Positions 17,333 to 27,010 are shown, numbered from the stretch's first letter. The stretch is DNA of 64,000 nt from Bacteroidetes bacterium HGW-Bacteroidetes-10 (GCA_002842695.1 PHDT01000007.1:124001-188000); one strand, 5' to 3'. Made by a program: numbers and translations. The notes: generated by a model not told the origin, from the letters alone.

Positions 17333-18565
17333 ATGAAAGACGAAATACTGGCATTTCTGAACGACCCGGGACAACTGGAAAAGATGTACAGGTCAAATAA
17401 AACACTCTTCAAAAAGGAGTTTGCTGCTCTCTATCCCGATGTTACAGGAAATCCCGTAGCCGATACCTGGAACGAAAGGCTCAATTTTGAAAGCGAATCT
17501 ATAACCTGGGGCAACGGGCGTGAGCTGCTTATCATTATTGCGGCATCTCTTTTTGCAGGACTGATTGCAAAAATACCTGCAATCTTTGCCCTTGACGAGG
17601 AGTTCTTCTTCCCGCGAAATATTGGATTCATATTCTTCCCAATATTGTCTGCCTACTTCGCATGGAAGAATAACCTGCCTAAAGAGAAAATAGCAGTAAT
17701 CTTCACAGCAATGCTTGCAGGGCTTCTCTTCATCAATACCCGCCCGCTGCCCGAGACTGACACGCTAATTCTGTCATGCATTCACCTTGTCCTATTTTTG
17801 TGGGCAATGACAGGATTTGCTTTTGTGGGCTCACTTAAAGGCAGCAACAAAGGGCGAATGGAGTATCTAAAATACAACGGCGATCTGGTTGTAATGACTA
17901 CCCTTATTGTTATAGCAGGCGGAATAATGAGCGCAGTAACAATTGGCCTCTTTAATCTTATTGGATTTAAAATTGAAGATTTTTACTTTGATTACTTTGG
18001 AATTTTTGGCGTTGCCGCAGCTCCAATTGTTGCAACCTATCTCACGCAAACCAACCCTCAGCTTGTGGGTAAGGTATCTCCCGTTATAGCTAAGATTTTC
18101 AGCCCGCTTGTGCTGGTTATGCTTATGGTTTTTCTTGGAGCTATGATTTTTTCAGGGAAAGATCCCTATAACGACAGAGAGTTCCTTATTATCTTCAATG
18201 CTTTGCTGGTTGGAGTGATGGCATTAATTTTCTTTTCTGCAGCCGAGACCTCAAGAGGCAGCAGGAGTCGTGCAGATATCTGGATTCTTCTTCTGCTTTC
18301 TGTTCTGACTATAGTTGTAAACAGTGTTGCACTATCTGCAATTCTGTTCAGAATCTCCGAGTGGGGTATCACTCCAAACCGTGCTGCTGTTCTGGGAGCA
18401 AATATCCTCATCCTGATAAACCTTATTCTTGTAACAGCCCAGCTATACAAGCACCTGACAAAGAAGACAGACCCCGAAGAGATTGGCAACGCAATTGCCC
18501 GCTACCTTCCGGTTTATGTGATATGGACAGTGATAGTGACCTTTGTTTTCCCGTTTCTGTTTTAA
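17333..18565 (+). CDS. polytopic membrane protein, DUF4153-like
   Basis: The 410-aa protein has a roughly 60-residue cytoplasmic N-terminus (FLNDPGQLEKMYRSNKTLFKKEF) and about ten hydrophobic spans. It resembles the Bacteroidota DUF4153 group by overall shape and by its place behind a small regulator; this is a recollection, not a search result. No transporter or enzyme motif is evident. It ends about 60 bases before an inverted-repeat element. Confidence 0.6.
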   Translation: MKDEILAFLNDPGQLEKMYRSNKTLFKKEFAALYPDVTGNPVADTWNERLNFESESITWGNGRELLIIIAASLFAGLIAKIPAIFALDEEFFFPRNIGFIFFPILSAYFAWKNNLPKEKIAVIFTAMLAGLLFINTRPLPETDTLILSCIHLVLFLWAMTGFAFVGSLKGSNKGRMEYLKYNGDLVVMTTLIVIAGGIMSAVTIGLFNLIGFKIEDFYFDYFGIFGVAAAPIVATYLTQTNPQLVGKVSPVIAKIFSPLVLVMLMVFLGAMIFSGKDPYNDREFLIIFNALLVGVMALIFFSAAETSRGSRSRADIWILLLLSVLTIVVNSVALSAILFRISEWGITPNRAAVLGANILILINLILVTAQLYKHLTKKTDPEEIGNAIARYLPVYVIWTVIVTFVFPFLF

Positions 18566-18588
18566 GCTGACTGCGCCTTGTGCGAGAT

Positions 18589-18627
18589 CCAGGTGCCTGT
18601 GCCAGGTGCCTGCGCCAGGTGTCTGCA
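18589..18627. repeat. three tandem 13-bp repeats
   Basis: Three consecutive 13-mers, CCAGGTGCCTGTG, CCAGGTGCCTGCG and CCAGGTGTCTGCA, abut the left arm of the palindromic element at 18628 without a gap. They differ at one or two positions each. Confidence 0.85.
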
Positions 18628-18731
18628 CCTCAGAGGAAAAGTGTCAAATCATACTACATCAGTTGTTTACAATTTTTAGGTGTTTATTGTAAATTGCTAA
18701 TATTAAGTGATTTGACACTTTTCCTCTGAGG
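18628..18731. repeat. palindromic element B (24-bp perfect inverted repeats, 104 bp)
   Basis: Left arm 18628-18651 starts CCTCAGAGGAAAAGTGTC and is the perfect reverse complement of the right arm 18708-18731. The 56-base core is A/T-rich. It lacks coding sequence and resembles a MITE or long REP unit. It sits between the DUF4153-like gene and the 3' end of the ankyrin gene. Confidence 0.85.
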
Positions 18732-18754
18732 CATTTCTCTCCTGTAGGCGTACT

Positions 18755-20653
18755 TTATTTGAGCACTCTCACATACTTTTCGCCATTCAGAACAAGGTCT
18801 TTGCCTTCAAATCTAAATTCTATAACGGCTCCCATTGAAAGGCTGTTGAAGAGCCAGATTCTGCCGTCCCTTAACTCATAGGTAGAATATCCGCCTCCGT
18901 CAGGAATCCACTGGTTACCCGGAGCTCTTATGCCTTTGCTGTAAGTCCAGTCTTTATTGAAAACAACCCGGGTGGTGAAAACCTGACCCTCGGCCTTCAT
19001 TGTCTTCTCCCATATTCCTACAATGCCGGAGGTAATGTTTGATTTATCCGCTGCCTTGTCATACTTTTTTGCGGGATTGGCACCCTTTGCAAGAAGCAGG
19101 TCGGCAGATTTGGTGCGGCCATATCTTTGTGCCCAGTACAATGCAGTGTTTCCCTCTTTGTCCTCGGCCTCCAGTTTTGCACCCTTTTCAATAAGAATTC
19201 CTAATATATCTGTATATGTGCCGTATCTGTTTCCCAGAGCATTCACTCCTCCGGCAGCATGCATCAGCGCTGTTTTGCCCCAGATATCCTGCAAATTAAC
19301 ATCAGCCCCTTTGCTGATAAGGAATTTTGTCGCCTCCACAGATCCTCCCACTACAGGTATACCTCCCAGGATTACTTTAAGCAGACCTCCTTTTACAGCG
19401 AACATAAGTGCAGTCTCGCCGTTTTTGTTCTGAATATTTAAATCTGCTCCTTTAGCCACGAGTGCCTTTAAGGGTGACATTTTCTGAACCGCATACATAA
19501 GCGGGGTTGTTCCGTTTCCGTCCTGGGCATTAATGTCGGCTCCTTTGTCAAACAGTATTTTGAGTATCTTTTCGCAGTTTTTCTCATTGACATCGGGCTT
19601 CATAAAGTTACTTACAGCTTTATGCAGTGCTGTATAGTTGAAGTTATTCCTCGCATTGACATTGGCTCCCCTGGCAATAAGCAGCTGAACCATTTCCAGC
19701 GAGGAGGTCTCCATCAGAGGGGTATACTTACCGTATTCATCTGTACCGTCAACCAGAGCTCCCTCGTCCAGAAGGTATTTTGCCATAGCAAGCTGATCTG
19801 CTATTACCGCCCAGTGCAGTCCTGCGCTAATAACATCTTTCTTGATTCCCAGCTGTTCTGCCCTTTCAAGAATCAGCTTTGCTGCTTCAATATTGCCCTC
19901 TTTAGCGGCATAATCCAGAGCGTTTGGAGAAGAGGAGAAGGTCGACTGCCTGAACTGAATATTTGCTCCCTTATCGATGAGCAGTTTTACTACCTCTGTG
20001 TATTTGCCGGCAGCAAGCATAAGTGCTGTTTCACCATGCTTGGTTTTGGTATCGATGGTTGCTCCTTTATCAATGAGAATTTTTGCAACCTCTGTATTAT
20101 GCACACCCAGCATTAGGGCTGTGTATCCCATCCTGTTCTGAATATTAATTTTTGCTCCTTTGTCAATGAGTAGTTTTGCACTCTCGGTATAAGTAAAATT
20201 TGGAGCACCCACTGCAAGCATGAGAGCTGTATTTCCGCCACTCTCGTGAAGTTTGCCATCCCAGAGAATCCACTCATCCTGAAGGTCAATCAAAACGTTT
20301 TTATCAAGCAACAACTTAACCATCTCCGGATATTTAACTGCTTTCATCAAAGCAGTATATTTCCACGAACGCTCAGGCTGAGTAAGCATATTCCATTCGT
20401 TTAGCTTGATACCTTTTGCATTTATGAGCAGTTTTGTTACCTCAGGAAACTTACCATCAAGGGAGATTGCCAGTATTGTTTCATTATGAATTTTTGTATT
20501 CGGATTAACCCCTTTTGCAAGCAAAGCCTTTACCTCTTCAATCTCGCCGCGGCTAACCTTCGTTACAATTTCCTGGGCAAGCAAGGTATTACTAAATGCT
20601 GTAAATAGCAGAGAGGTCATAATAATGACACAAGCAAAAAGTGTTTTTTTCAT
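18755..20653 (-). CDS. exported ankyrin-repeat protein
   Basis: The 632-aa protein has a signal peptide (residues 1-26, ending LLAQ) followed by about a dozen ankyrin repeats, recognisable from repeated TALMxAV and LLIDKGAxI/V units through about residue 545. The last 85 residues (GIVGIWEKTMKAEGQVFTTRVVF onward) look like a separate small beta-rich domain ending in FEGKDLVLNGEKYVRVLK. Ankyrin arrays bind proteins; a secreted one in Bacteroidota is probably periplasmic or surface. The exact partner is unknown. It is monocistronic. Confidence 0.85.
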   Translation of the reverse strand: MKKTLFACVIIMTSLLFTAFSNTLLAQEIVTKVSRGEIEEVKALLAKGVNPNTKIHNETILAISLDGKFPEVTKLLINAKGIKLNEWNMLTQPERSWKYTALMKAVKYPEMVKLLLDKNVLIDLQDEWILWDGKLHESGGNTALMLAVGAPNFTYTESAKLLIDKGAKINIQNRMGYTALMLGVHNTEVAKILIDKGATIDTKTKHGETALMLAAGKYTEVVKLLIDKGANIQFRQSTFSSSPNALDYAAKEGNIEAAKLILERAEQLGIKKDVISAGLHWAVIADQLAMAKYLLDEGALVDGTDEYGKYTPLMETSSLEMVQLLIARGANVNARNNFNYTALHKAVSNFMKPDVNEKNCEKILKILFDKGADINAQDGNGTTPLMYAVQKMSPLKALVAKGADLNIQNKNGETALMFAVKGGLLKVILGGIPVVGGSVEATKFLISKGADVNLQDIWGKTALMHAAGGVNALGNRYGTYTDILGILIEKGAKLEAEDKEGNTALYWAQRYGRTKSADLLLAKGANPAKKYDKAADKSNITSGIVGIWEKTMKAEGQVFTTRVVFNKDWTYSKGIRAPGNQWIPDGGGYSTYELRDGRIWLFNSLSMGAVIEFRFEGKDLVLNGEKYVRVLK

Positions 20654-20902
20654 AATTTGTTATTGCTATTAGTGATGTATATACTGTGGATTTGGGTTTT
20701 TCTGCGATGCGTAAATGTAGATAATAATTTGTTTTGTTGCTCCTAATGACTAATAACCAGTTATGTAATGTTAATAAATTTTCAATAACATGGGAATTGT
20801 GTAAGTATTTGCAATAATTCAATAGCATTTAACAACTTTAATCTGGTCACTTTTGTTGTCTAATCATTTAAATTCAAAATGATATAATTAAAGAAGAGAA
20901 AA

Positions 20903-21541
20903 ATGAAAAAACTAATTTTAGTGTTCGCATTTGCAACCTTTATTTTTGGCAACGTGTTTGCCCAAAAGAGCAATGTCGATTTCAGGGAAAAAATATCGTT
21001 TGGTATTAAGGCAGGAGTAAATCTTTCAAATGTATACGATTCACAGGGAGAACAATTTAATGCCGATCCAAAACTAGGTTTGGCAGCAGGTATATTTGTT
21101 GCCCTGCCACTGGGAAAATACTTTGGTGTTCAGCCGGAGATACTTTTTTCGCAAAAAGGTTATAAAGGTACCGGCTCCCTGCTTGGAAGCAACTACAGCT
21201 ATTCCTATACCAGTAACTACATAGATGTTCCTTTGCTGTTAGCATTTAAGCCTGTTTCACTGATAACAATTGTGGCCGGCCCGCAGTACTCGTTCCTGGT
21301 TAAGGATACTTATACCTTTAACAGTGCTCTTATCAATCTCGAGCAGGAAAATGAATTCGAAAATGATAATATTCGCAAGAATACACTATCATTTCTTGGA
21401 GGAGTCGACATCAACCTAAACAGGATTGTTATAGGTACAAGAGTTGGATGGGACCTTCAGGCCAATAAAGGCGACGGAACATCAGAGACTCCACGCTATA
21501 AAAATATCTGGTATCAGGCTACCATCGCATTCAGATTCTAA
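20903..21541 (+). CDS. outer-membrane beta-barrel protein (PorT-like family)
   Basis: The 212-aa protein has a signal peptide (1-20, ending VFAQ) and the pattern SFGIKAGVNLSNVY...LGLAAGIFVALPLGKYFGVQPEILFSQKG that is common to PF13568-type Bacteroidota barrels. It ends in aromatic IAFRF as expected for barrel insertion. Function is unassigned; relatives are often abundant small barrels. It is followed by a strong terminator. Confidence 0.82.
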   Translation: MKKLILVFAFATFIFGNVFAQKSNVDFREKISFGIKAGVNLSNVYDSQGEQFNADPKLGLAAGIFVALPLGKYFGVQPEILFSQKGYKGTGSLLGSNYSYSYTSNYIDVPLLLAFKPVSLITIVAGPQYSFLVKDTYTFNSALINLEQENEFENDNIRKNTLSFLGGVDINLNRIVIGTRVGWDLQANKGDGTSETPRYKNIWYQATIAFRF

Positions 21542-21567
21542 AGAATCCGTTAATTAAATTGATGAAG

Positions 21568-21597
21568 CACCTGCACATTTTGTGCAGGTGTCTTTTT
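21568..21597 (+). terminator. intrinsic terminator after the small barrel gene
   Basis: CACCTGCACA and TGTGCAGGTG form a perfect 10-bp stem with a 3-base loop, followed by TCTTTTTG. It lies 26 bases after the stop. Confidence 0.88.
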
Positions 21598-21626
21598 GTG
21601 TATCTGTTAAAGTTTACCACGTGCAA

Positions 21627-21756
21627 AACTCTGCCAGAGTTTTTAGCAAGTTCTTAAGTATTAGGCTAGAACAAAATTTCAAGAAGGTGTTTTTTCGGCA
21701 TAAAAAAATTGCTATGTCTTGATATTCTGCAAGTTCGTAAAAACTCTGGCAGAGTT
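21627..21756. repeat. palindromic element C (19-bp perfect inverted repeats, 130 bp)
   Basis: Left arm AACTCTGCCAGAGTTTTTA (21627-21645) is the exact reverse complement of 21738-21756. The octamer GCAAGTTC occurs just inside both arms in direct orientation. CTCTGCCAGAG inside each arm is itself a short palindrome. The core is A/T-rich and has no gene. Confidence 0.85.
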
Positions 21757-21798
21757 CAATTGTTTTCCCCAGGGGTAAATGCACGCGGGAAACTTCAG

Positions 21799-21923
21799 AC
21801 ATGTCAGCCTAATTTGCAATGTGTTATATATCAATGTAATGCAATTGCTAATTCTAGATTTTTAATTACCTTCGTATTTGTAAATACCTTTAGGACAGAT
21901 AAATGTAAATTTGGCTGACATGT
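21799..21923. repeat. palindromic element D (20-bp inverted repeats, 125 bp)
   Basis: Left arm ACATGTCAGCCTAATTTGCA (21799-21818) and the right arm 21904-21923 are complementary except for two positions. Its length, 125 bases, equals that of the elements flanking the transposase at 51.3-52.3 kb, though the arms are different. The core is A/T-rich and non-coding. Confidence 0.8.
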
Positions 21924-21926
21924 GTG

Positions 21927-22080
21927 AATTTGTAGCGAGAGCCACGACCGCAGGGAGTGAACAAAAAGCCCTGGCAAGCATGAAGGGCTGATTCTTGTGA
22001 CGATTCGCGGCTTTAGCCGCAAAGCCCCCTCCCGTGGAGGGGGTTGGGGGTGGGTAAGAAATGAATGGGCCGGGGCCCAT
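21927..22080. repeat. series of short perfect hairpins
   Basis: This stretch has no gene. It holds consecutive stems: AGCCCT/AGGGCT (21967-21989), GCGGCTTTAGCCGC (22007-22020), CCCCCTCC-CGT-GGAGGGGG (22025-22043) and ATGGGCC-GG-GGCCCAT (22065-22080). The G/C-rich hairpin with the following GTTGGGGGTGGG resembles an intergenic repeat seen in many bacterial genomes. The terminator at 22081-22120 follows directly. Confidence 0.65.
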
Positions 22081-22120
22081 AAAAAAAGCACCTGCGCATT
22101 ACTGCGCAAGTGCTTTTTTT
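22081..22120 (-). terminator. terminator downstream of the tRNA-Met remnant
   Basis: An A-run plus GCACCTGCGCA pairs with TGCGCAAGTGC plus a T-run (one mismatch), so it can act on either strand. On the minus strand it lies directly after the tRNA-like sequence and the rpsJ side. Confidence 0.8.
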
Positions 22121-22121
22121 G

Positions 22122-22196
22122 TGGGCCCAGCTGGGCTTGAACCAGCGACCCCCTGATTATGAGTCAGGTGCTACTAACCAACTGAGCTAACTGCAA
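22122..22196 (-). pseudogene. damaged tRNA-Met(CAT)
   Basis: The minus strand has a recognisable tRNA with a normal anticodon arm (CCTGA-CTCATAA-TCAGG, anticodon CAT), variable loop and T arm (GCTGG-TTCAAGC-CCAGC) and 3' acceptor strand TGGGCCC. The 5' acceptor strand should be GGGCCCA but the sequence before TAGCTCAG is TTGCAGT, which cannot pair. The D stem has an extra T (TTAGTAGC rather than TTAGAGC). A -7 box TATTTTTG (22201-22194) abuts the body, as if about 20 bases of leader and 5' acceptor were deleted. It is unlikely to yield a working tRNA; an assembly error is an alternative. Confidence 0.7.
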
Positions 22197-22254
22197 AAAT
22201 AGTAAAATTCCGTAAAACCTTAGTATTTATTGCAGTCTTTATCTGGAAAAATCA

Positions 22255-22560
22255 TCAAACTTTAATCTCAACCTCAACACCGCTAGGGAGCTCGAGTTTC
22301 ATCAGAGCGTCTACTGTTTTAGGAGTAGAGCTGTAGATGTCGAGAAGACGGCGGAAAGAGTTAAGCTCAAACTGTTCGCGTGACTTTTTGTTAACAAAGG
22401 TCGAGCGGTTAACGGTGAAAATCTTCTTGTCTGTAGGAAGAGGAATCGGGCCGCTTACAATTGCTCCTGTAGCTTTAACAGTCTTTACAATCTTGTCTGC
22501 AGATTTGTCTACAAGCATGTGATCGTAAGATTTTAGCTTTATTCTTATCTTTTGGCTCAT
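22255..22560 (-). CDS. rpsJ: 30S ribosomal protein S10
   Basis: The 101-aa product starts at [14 protein letters not shown], which matches S10 exactly in position; in-frame codons further upstream lie inside fusA and are rejected. S10 sits in the 30S head and also serves as NusE in antitermination. It follows fusA by 31 bases as the last gene of rpsL-rpsG-fusA-rpsJ. In most Bacteroidales rplC would follow; here a damaged tRNA and a repeat region follow instead, and rplC begins at 53263 on the other strand. Confidence 0.95.
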   Translation of the reverse strand: MSQKIRIKLKSYDHMLVDKSADKIVKTVKATGAIVSGPIPLPTDKKIFTVNRSTFVNKKSREQFELNSFRRLLDIYSSTPKTVDALMKLELPSGVEVEIKV

Positions 22561-22591
22561 TTTATTTATTATTAACCAATTTATAAATCTA

Positions 22592-24709
22592 TTATTCGTC
22601 TGAATCGTCAAATTTCTTGCCGCCGGCTTTCTCGATAACCTCTTTTGCAAGAGATGCAGGGAGCTCGGTGTAGTGTGAAAACTCCATTGTGCTTGTTGCT
22701 CTGCCGGATGACAGGGTACGAAGCACGGTCACATAACCGAACTGCTCAGAAAGCGGAACTTTGGCTTTGACAATTCTGGCATTACCTTTTGAATCCATGC
22801 TGGTGATTTGTCCGCGGCGCTTGTTAAGGTCACCGATAACATCTCCCATATAATCTTCAGGTGTTACCACCTCAAGAGACATGATAGGCTCCATGATGTA
22901 AGGGTTTGCCTTAGGGCATGACTTACGGAAAGCCTGTCTTGCGCATATTTCGAACGACAGTGCGTCTGAGTCTACAGGGTGGAAAGATCCGTCCTTAAGT
23001 ACAACCTTAACTGCAGGTACTTCATAACCGGCAAGTACACCATTTGCAAGTGCTGCCTTGAAGCCTTTTTCTACAGCCGGTACATACTCTCTTGGAATAT
23101 TTCCGCCTTTAACCTCATCTACGAACTGAAGTCCGGCAACACCTTCGTCTGCAGGACCTATTTCAAATACGATGTCTGCAAATTTACCACGACCACCGGT
23201 CTGCTTTTTGAATACCTCGCGGTGAGAAACTGTAGAGCGGATAGACTCTTTGTAGTTTACCTGAGGTGCTCCCTGGTTAATTTCAACGTTGAATTCTCTT
23301 CTGAGACGGTCAACGATAATCTCCAGGTGAAGCTCGCCCATACCGCTGATAACGGTTTGGCCGGTTTCATGATCTGTACGAACTGTGAATGTAGGGTCCT
23401 CCTCTGAAAGCTTTCCGAGAGCAAGGCCGAGCTTGTCAAGATCCTTCTGGGTCTTTGGCTCAACTGCCAGTCCGATAACCGGATCAGGGAAAGACATAGA
23501 TTCGAGAACTATAGGATGATTTTCTACGCAAACTGTATCACCTGTGCGGAGTTCCTTGAAACCTACCGCTGCGCAGATGTCACCTGCTTCAACAAAATCT
23601 ATTGCATTCTGTTTGTTTGAGTGCATCTGATAAAGCCTTGCCACACGCTCTTTTTTATCTGAACGGGTGTTTAGAATATAAGAGCCTGATTCGAGTTTAC
23701 CTGAATATGCTCTTATAAATGCCAGCCTTCCCACATAAGGGTCGGTTGCAATTTTGAAGACTAGTCCGCAGAATGGTTCGCTTGGTTTTGGTTTGCGAAT
23801 CTCTTCGTTACCGGTGTCCGGATTGATACCTTTGATGGCCTCAATATCCAGCGGTGAAGGAAGATAGCGCATGATAGCGTCAAGCAGGAACTGAACTCCT
23901 TTGTTTTTGAATGAAGATCCGCAAATTGTAGGAACAACGGCCATATCAATTGTAGCCTTTCTCAGGGCCTCAATGATTTCGTCTTCAGAAATTGAATTTG
24001 GATCTTCGAAAAACTTCTCGAGAATTGCGTCATTGTATTCAGCAACAGACTCAACCAGTTTCGCTCTCCACTCTTCAACCTCTGCTGCCATGTTGGCAGG
24101 GACTTCCTTGATCTCGTAGTTTACGAGCTCTTTGCTATCCGCATTGTAATAGTATGCTTTCTGTGAAATAAGGTCAATAATACCTTCAAATTTCTCTTCT
24201 GCTCCAATAGGAAGAACAATTGGAACTGCATGTGCACCCAGCTTGTCGTTCATCTCTTCGATAACGGCAAGGAAGTCTGCTCCTACGCGGTCCATTTTGT
24301 TAACATATGCGAGCTTTGGAACCTTGTACTTGTCTGCCTGACGCCATACGGTTTCAGACTGAGGCTGTACGCGGCCTACTGCACAGAAAGTAGCTACTGT
24401 TCCGTCCAGTACCCTGAGAGAACGCTCAACCTCCACTGTAAAGTCTACGTGACCCGGAGTGTCGATGAGGTTTATCTGGTATTGATTTCCATCATAATTC
24501 CAAAAAGCGGTGGTTGCAGCAGATGTGATAGTGATACCACGCTCTTGCTCCTGTACCATCCAGTCCATTGTTGCGGCACCTTCGTGAACTTCTCCAATTT
24601 TATGGGTCTTACCCGTATAATACAGGATACGTTCAGAAGTAGTAGTCTTACCAGCATCGATATGTGCCATGATGCCGATATTCCTTGTGTATTTTAAATC
24701 TCTTGCCAT
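22592..24709 (-). CDS. fusA: translation elongation factor G
   Basis: EF-G is the GTPase that translocates tRNA and mRNA on the ribosome. The 705-aa sequence opens [28 protein letters not shown] (G1), with DTPGHVDF (G3) and NKMDRVGAD (G4), followed by domains II-V; the C-terminus is typical. Gap to rpsG is 20 bases. Full length and intact. Confidence 0.97.
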   Translation of the reverse strand: MARDLKYTRNIGIMAHIDAGKTTTSERILYYTGKTHKIGEVHEGAATMDWMVQEQERGITITSAATTAFWNYDGNQYQINLIDTPGHVDFTVEVERSLRVLDGTVATFCAVGRVQPQSETVWRQADKYKVPKLAYVNKMDRVGADFLAVIEEMNDKLGAHAVPIVLPIGAEEKFEGIIDLISQKAYYYNADSKELVNYEIKEVPANMAAEVEEWRAKLVESVAEYNDAILEKFFEDPNSISEDEIIEALRKATIDMAVVPTICGSSFKNKGVQFLLDAIMRYLPSPLDIEAIKGINPDTGNEEIRKPKPSEPFCGLVFKIATDPYVGRLAFIRAYSGKLESGSYILNTRSDKKERVARLYQMHSNKQNAIDFVEAGDICAAVGFKELRTGDTVCVENHPIVLESMSFPDPVIGLAVEPKTQKDLDKLGLALGKLSEEDPTFTVRTDHETGQTVISGMGELHLEIIVDRLRREFNVEINQGAPQVNYKESIRSTVSHREVFKKQTGGRGKFADIVFEIGPADEGVAGLQFVDEVKGGNIPREYVPAVEKGFKAALANGVLAGYEVPAVKVVLKDGSFHPVDSDALSFEICARQAFRKSCPKANPYIMEPIMSLEVVTPEDYMGDVIGDLNKRRGQITSMDSKGNARIVKAKVPLSEQFGYVTVLRTLSSGRATSTMEFSHYTELPASLAKEVIEKAGGKKFDDSDE

Positions 24710-24729
24710 TATTCTTTATTACTCCTCTA

Positions 24730-25206
24730 CTAGAAACGGAAGTGAGCGAAAGCCTTGTTGGCTTCAGCCATTTTGTGCATATCTTCTTTTCTCTTATATG
24801 CACCACCTTCGTTATTGTAAGCGGCCATAGTCTCAGCAGCAAGCTTCTCTGCCATTGAATGGGCTGAGCGTTTGCGTGAGTACTGAATCATATTTTTGAT
24901 CGAGAGTGAAACTTTTCTTTCGGGACGTACCTCAGTTGGAACCTGGAAGTTTGCACCACCAACCCTGCGAGATTTAACCTCAACTTGTGGTGTGATGTTT
25001 TCAAGTGCTTTTTTCCAAATTTCCAAAGGAGCCTTGTCAGAATCTTTCATCTTCTCGCCAATAATATCCATAGCATCATAAAAAATGCCATAGGCAATAC
25101 TCTTCTTTCCCTCGTACATCAGGTTGTTCACGAATTGAGTTACCAAAACATCGTGAAACTTTGGGTCAGGAAGCAGAATCCTCTTTTTAGGCTTCGTTTT
25201 TCTCAT
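24730..25206 (-). CDS. rpsG: 30S ribosomal protein S7
   Basis: This is a primary 16S rRNA-binding protein of the 30S head. The 158-aa sequence starts [17 protein letters not shown] and contains [28 protein letters not shown], diagnostic for S7. It lies between rpsL (25 bases upstream) and fusA in the usual str-operon order. Intact. Confidence 0.97.
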   Translation of the reverse strand: MRKTKPKKRILLPDPKFHDVLVTQFVNNLMYEGKKSIAYGIFYDAMDIIGEKMKDSDKAPLEIWKKALENITPQVEVKSRRVGGANFQVPTEVRPERKVSLSIKNMIQYSRKRSAHSMAEKLAAETMAAYNNEGGAYKRKEDMHKMAEANKAFAHFRF

Positions 25207-25231
25207 TTGATTCTCTTAATAATTTAGTTTT

Positions 25232-25636
25232 TTACTTTTTCTTAGCCGGAGCTGCAGCAGCGCCTTTCTTAGGCCTCTTTGCACCGTAGAGCGAGCGACT
25301 TTGTCTGCGTCCCTCAACACCTGCTGTGTCAAGCGCACCGCGAAGGATGTGGTAGCGAACACCCGGAAGGTCTTTAACACGACCGCCGCGTACAAGCACA
25401 ATTGAGTGCTCCTGGAGGTTGTGGCCTTCTCCCGGTATGTAAGCGTTGATTTCCTTCTGGTTAGTCAAGCGAACACGGGCAACTTTTCGCATAGCCGAGT
25501 TTGGTTTCTTTGGAGTAGTTGTGTACACGCGAACACAAACACCACGCCTTTGAGGACATGCGTCCAGTGCGCGAGACTTACTCTGCTCCACTATCACCGT
25601 ACGGCCTTTGCGTACTAATTGTTGAATTGTTGGCAT
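25232..25636 (-). CDS. rpsL: 30S ribosomal protein S12
   Basis: S12 lines the decoding centre. The 134-aa sequence starts [12 protein letters not shown] and has the conserved [18 protein letters not shown] and [29 protein letters not shown], including the PNSA loop where streptomycin resistance maps. The A/K-rich tail AAAAPAKKK is usual in Bacteroidota. First gene of the str operon with a consensus promoter upstream. Confidence 0.97.
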   Translation of the reverse strand: MPTIQQLVRKGRTVIVEQSKSRALDACPQRRGVCVRVYTTTPKKPNSAMRKVARVRLTNQKEINAYIPGEGHNLQEHSIVLVRGGRVKDLPGVRYHILRGALDTAGVEGRRQSRSLYGAKRPKKGAAAAPAKKK

Positions 25637-25687
25637 AATTAATTGTTAATCTTTACTTTATGTAATTACGTTATATAAAACGGGTTG

Positions 25688-25718
25688 CAAAGATAAGGTA
25701 TATTTTCCGAAATGCAAA
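25688..25718 (-). promoter_or_regulatory. promoter of rpsL-rpsG-fusA-rpsJ
   Basis: Minus strand: TTTG (25718-25715), 19 bases, then TATCTTTG (25695-25688), followed by CAACCC at the likely transcript start. It matches the Bacteroidota -33/-7 consensus exactly. Confidence 0.8.
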
Positions 25719-25752
25719 CAACTTATCAACATTTTTTGTGGAAAAATAGGGC

Positions 25753-25760
25753 TATATTTG
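25753..25760 (+). promoter_or_regulatory. -7 box of rocD-ctlX
   Basis: TATATTTG fits TAnnTTTG and lies 20 bases before the rocD start. A -33 at the right distance is not seen. Confidence 0.5.
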
Positions 25761-25780
25761 TTGGATAATCTAACATTATT

Positions 25781-27010
25781 ATGAAAATTTCGCAAAAAGC
25801 AGCTGCTTACATCAGTCAGGAGGAGAAATACGGAGCACATAACTACCATCCGCTGGAAGTTGTTCTGTCAAGAGGAGAGGGAGCTTTTGTCTGGGATGTT
25901 GACGGTAAAAGGTATTTCGATTTTCTCTCTGCCTACTCTGCAGTAAACCAGGGACATTGCCATCCAAAAATTGTTGGTGCATTAAAAGATCAGGCCGAGA
26001 AAATCTGTCTTACATCAAGAGCATTTTATAATGATTGTCTTGGCCCGTATGAGGAGTTTATTCATAACTATTTCGGTTACGATAAAGTACTTCCCATGAA
26101 CTCAGGAGCAGAGGCTGTTGAGACAGCATTCAAGCTTGCGAGACGCTGGGGTTATGTAAAGAAGAATATACCCGAAAATCAGGCAGTTATAGTTGGCTGC
26201 GAAGGTAATTTTCACGGAAGAACCATAAGCATTGTTTCACTTTCAACAGATCCAGATTCATACGCTCAATATGGCCCGTTTACTCCGGGTCTTGTGAAAA
26301 TTCCATATAACGACGTTAAGGCACTTGAGCAGGTTCTTGAGCAAAACTCCGCAAACATTGCCGCCTTCCTTGTTGAGCCAATTCAGGGTGAAGCAGGTGT
26401 ATTTGTACCAGACGCAGGCTACCTGAAGGCATGCTTCGATTTGTGTAAAAAGCACAATGTTCTGTTCATTGCAGACGAGGTTCAGACAGGTATTGCCCGT
26501 ACAGGTAAAATGCTCTGCTGCGACCATGAAGGAATACGCCCGGATGTAGTGATACTGGGTAAAGCAATATCAGGAGGAGTACTTCCGGTATCGGCCGTTC
26601 TGGCAGATGATGAGATTATGCTGACTATTAAACCGGGCGAGCACGGTTCCACCTTTGGCGGATTCCCTCTCGCATGCCGCGTTGCAACTGCCGCGCTGGA
26701 GGTTGTTACAGAGGAGAAGCTGGTTGAGAAAGCTGAATCCCTTGGAAAAATTTTCAGGGAGGAGATGGGAAATGTTAAGTCACCTTTCATTGAGCTCATA
26801 AGGGGTAAAGGTCTGCTTAACGCAATAGTGGTTAAACCACATAATGGCAAAGAGGCCTGGGATGTATGCGAAAGAATGGCAGAAAACGGACTCATCGCAA
26901 AACCTACTCATAAACATATCATTCGCTTCGCACCGCCGCTCGTAATTACAGAAGAGCAGCTAAGAGAGGCGATAGCAATAATTGTCAAATCATTCAAAGA
27001 GCTCGAATAA
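25781..27010 (+). CDS. rocD: ornithine aminotransferase
   Basis: This class III PLP aminotransferase moves the delta-amino group of ornithine to 2-oxoglutarate, giving glutamate-5-semialdehyde. The 409-aa sequence has [67 protein letters not shown] and the PLP-lysine region [18 protein letters not shown] and YSAVNQGH favour OAT over acetylornithine aminotransferase. It is followed 9 bases later by ctlX, whose product probably supplies ornithine. Confidence 0.93.
   Translation: MKISQKAAAYISQEEKYGAHNYHPLEVVLSRGEGAFVWDVDGKRYFDFLSAYSAVNQGHCHPKIVGALKDQAEKICLTSRAFYNDCLGPYEEFIHNYFGYDKVLPMNSGAEAVETAFKLARRWGYVKKNIPENQAVIVGCEGNFHGRTISIVSLSTDPDSYAQYGPFTPGLVKIPYNDVKALEQVLEQNSANIAAFLVEPIQGEAGVFVPDAGYLKACFDLCKKHNVLFIADEVQTGIARTGKMLCCDHEGIRPDVVILGKAISGGVLPVSAVLADDEIMLTIKPGEHGSTFGGFPLACRVATAALEVVTEEKLVEKAESLGKIFREEMGNVKSPFIELIRGKGLLNAIVVKPHNGKEAWDVCERMAENGLIAKPTHKHIIRFAPPLVITEEQLREAIAIIVKSFKELE

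Noticed and set aside
18589-18627. Short CRISPR-like array from the CCAGGTGCC repeats.
   Set aside because: The repeats are 13 bp, contiguous without spacers, and no cas gene is present.
21831-22109. Minus-strand reading frame rich in P/R (THPQPPPREG type) in the hairpin region.
   Set aside because: It is the translation of G/C-rich inverted repeats, lacks any domain and crosses several perfect hairpins.
22561-22650. Longer S10 with a 30-residue N-terminal extension.
   Set aside because: The extension overlaps the end of fusA and has no S10 similarity; the MSQKIRIKL start matches the family.
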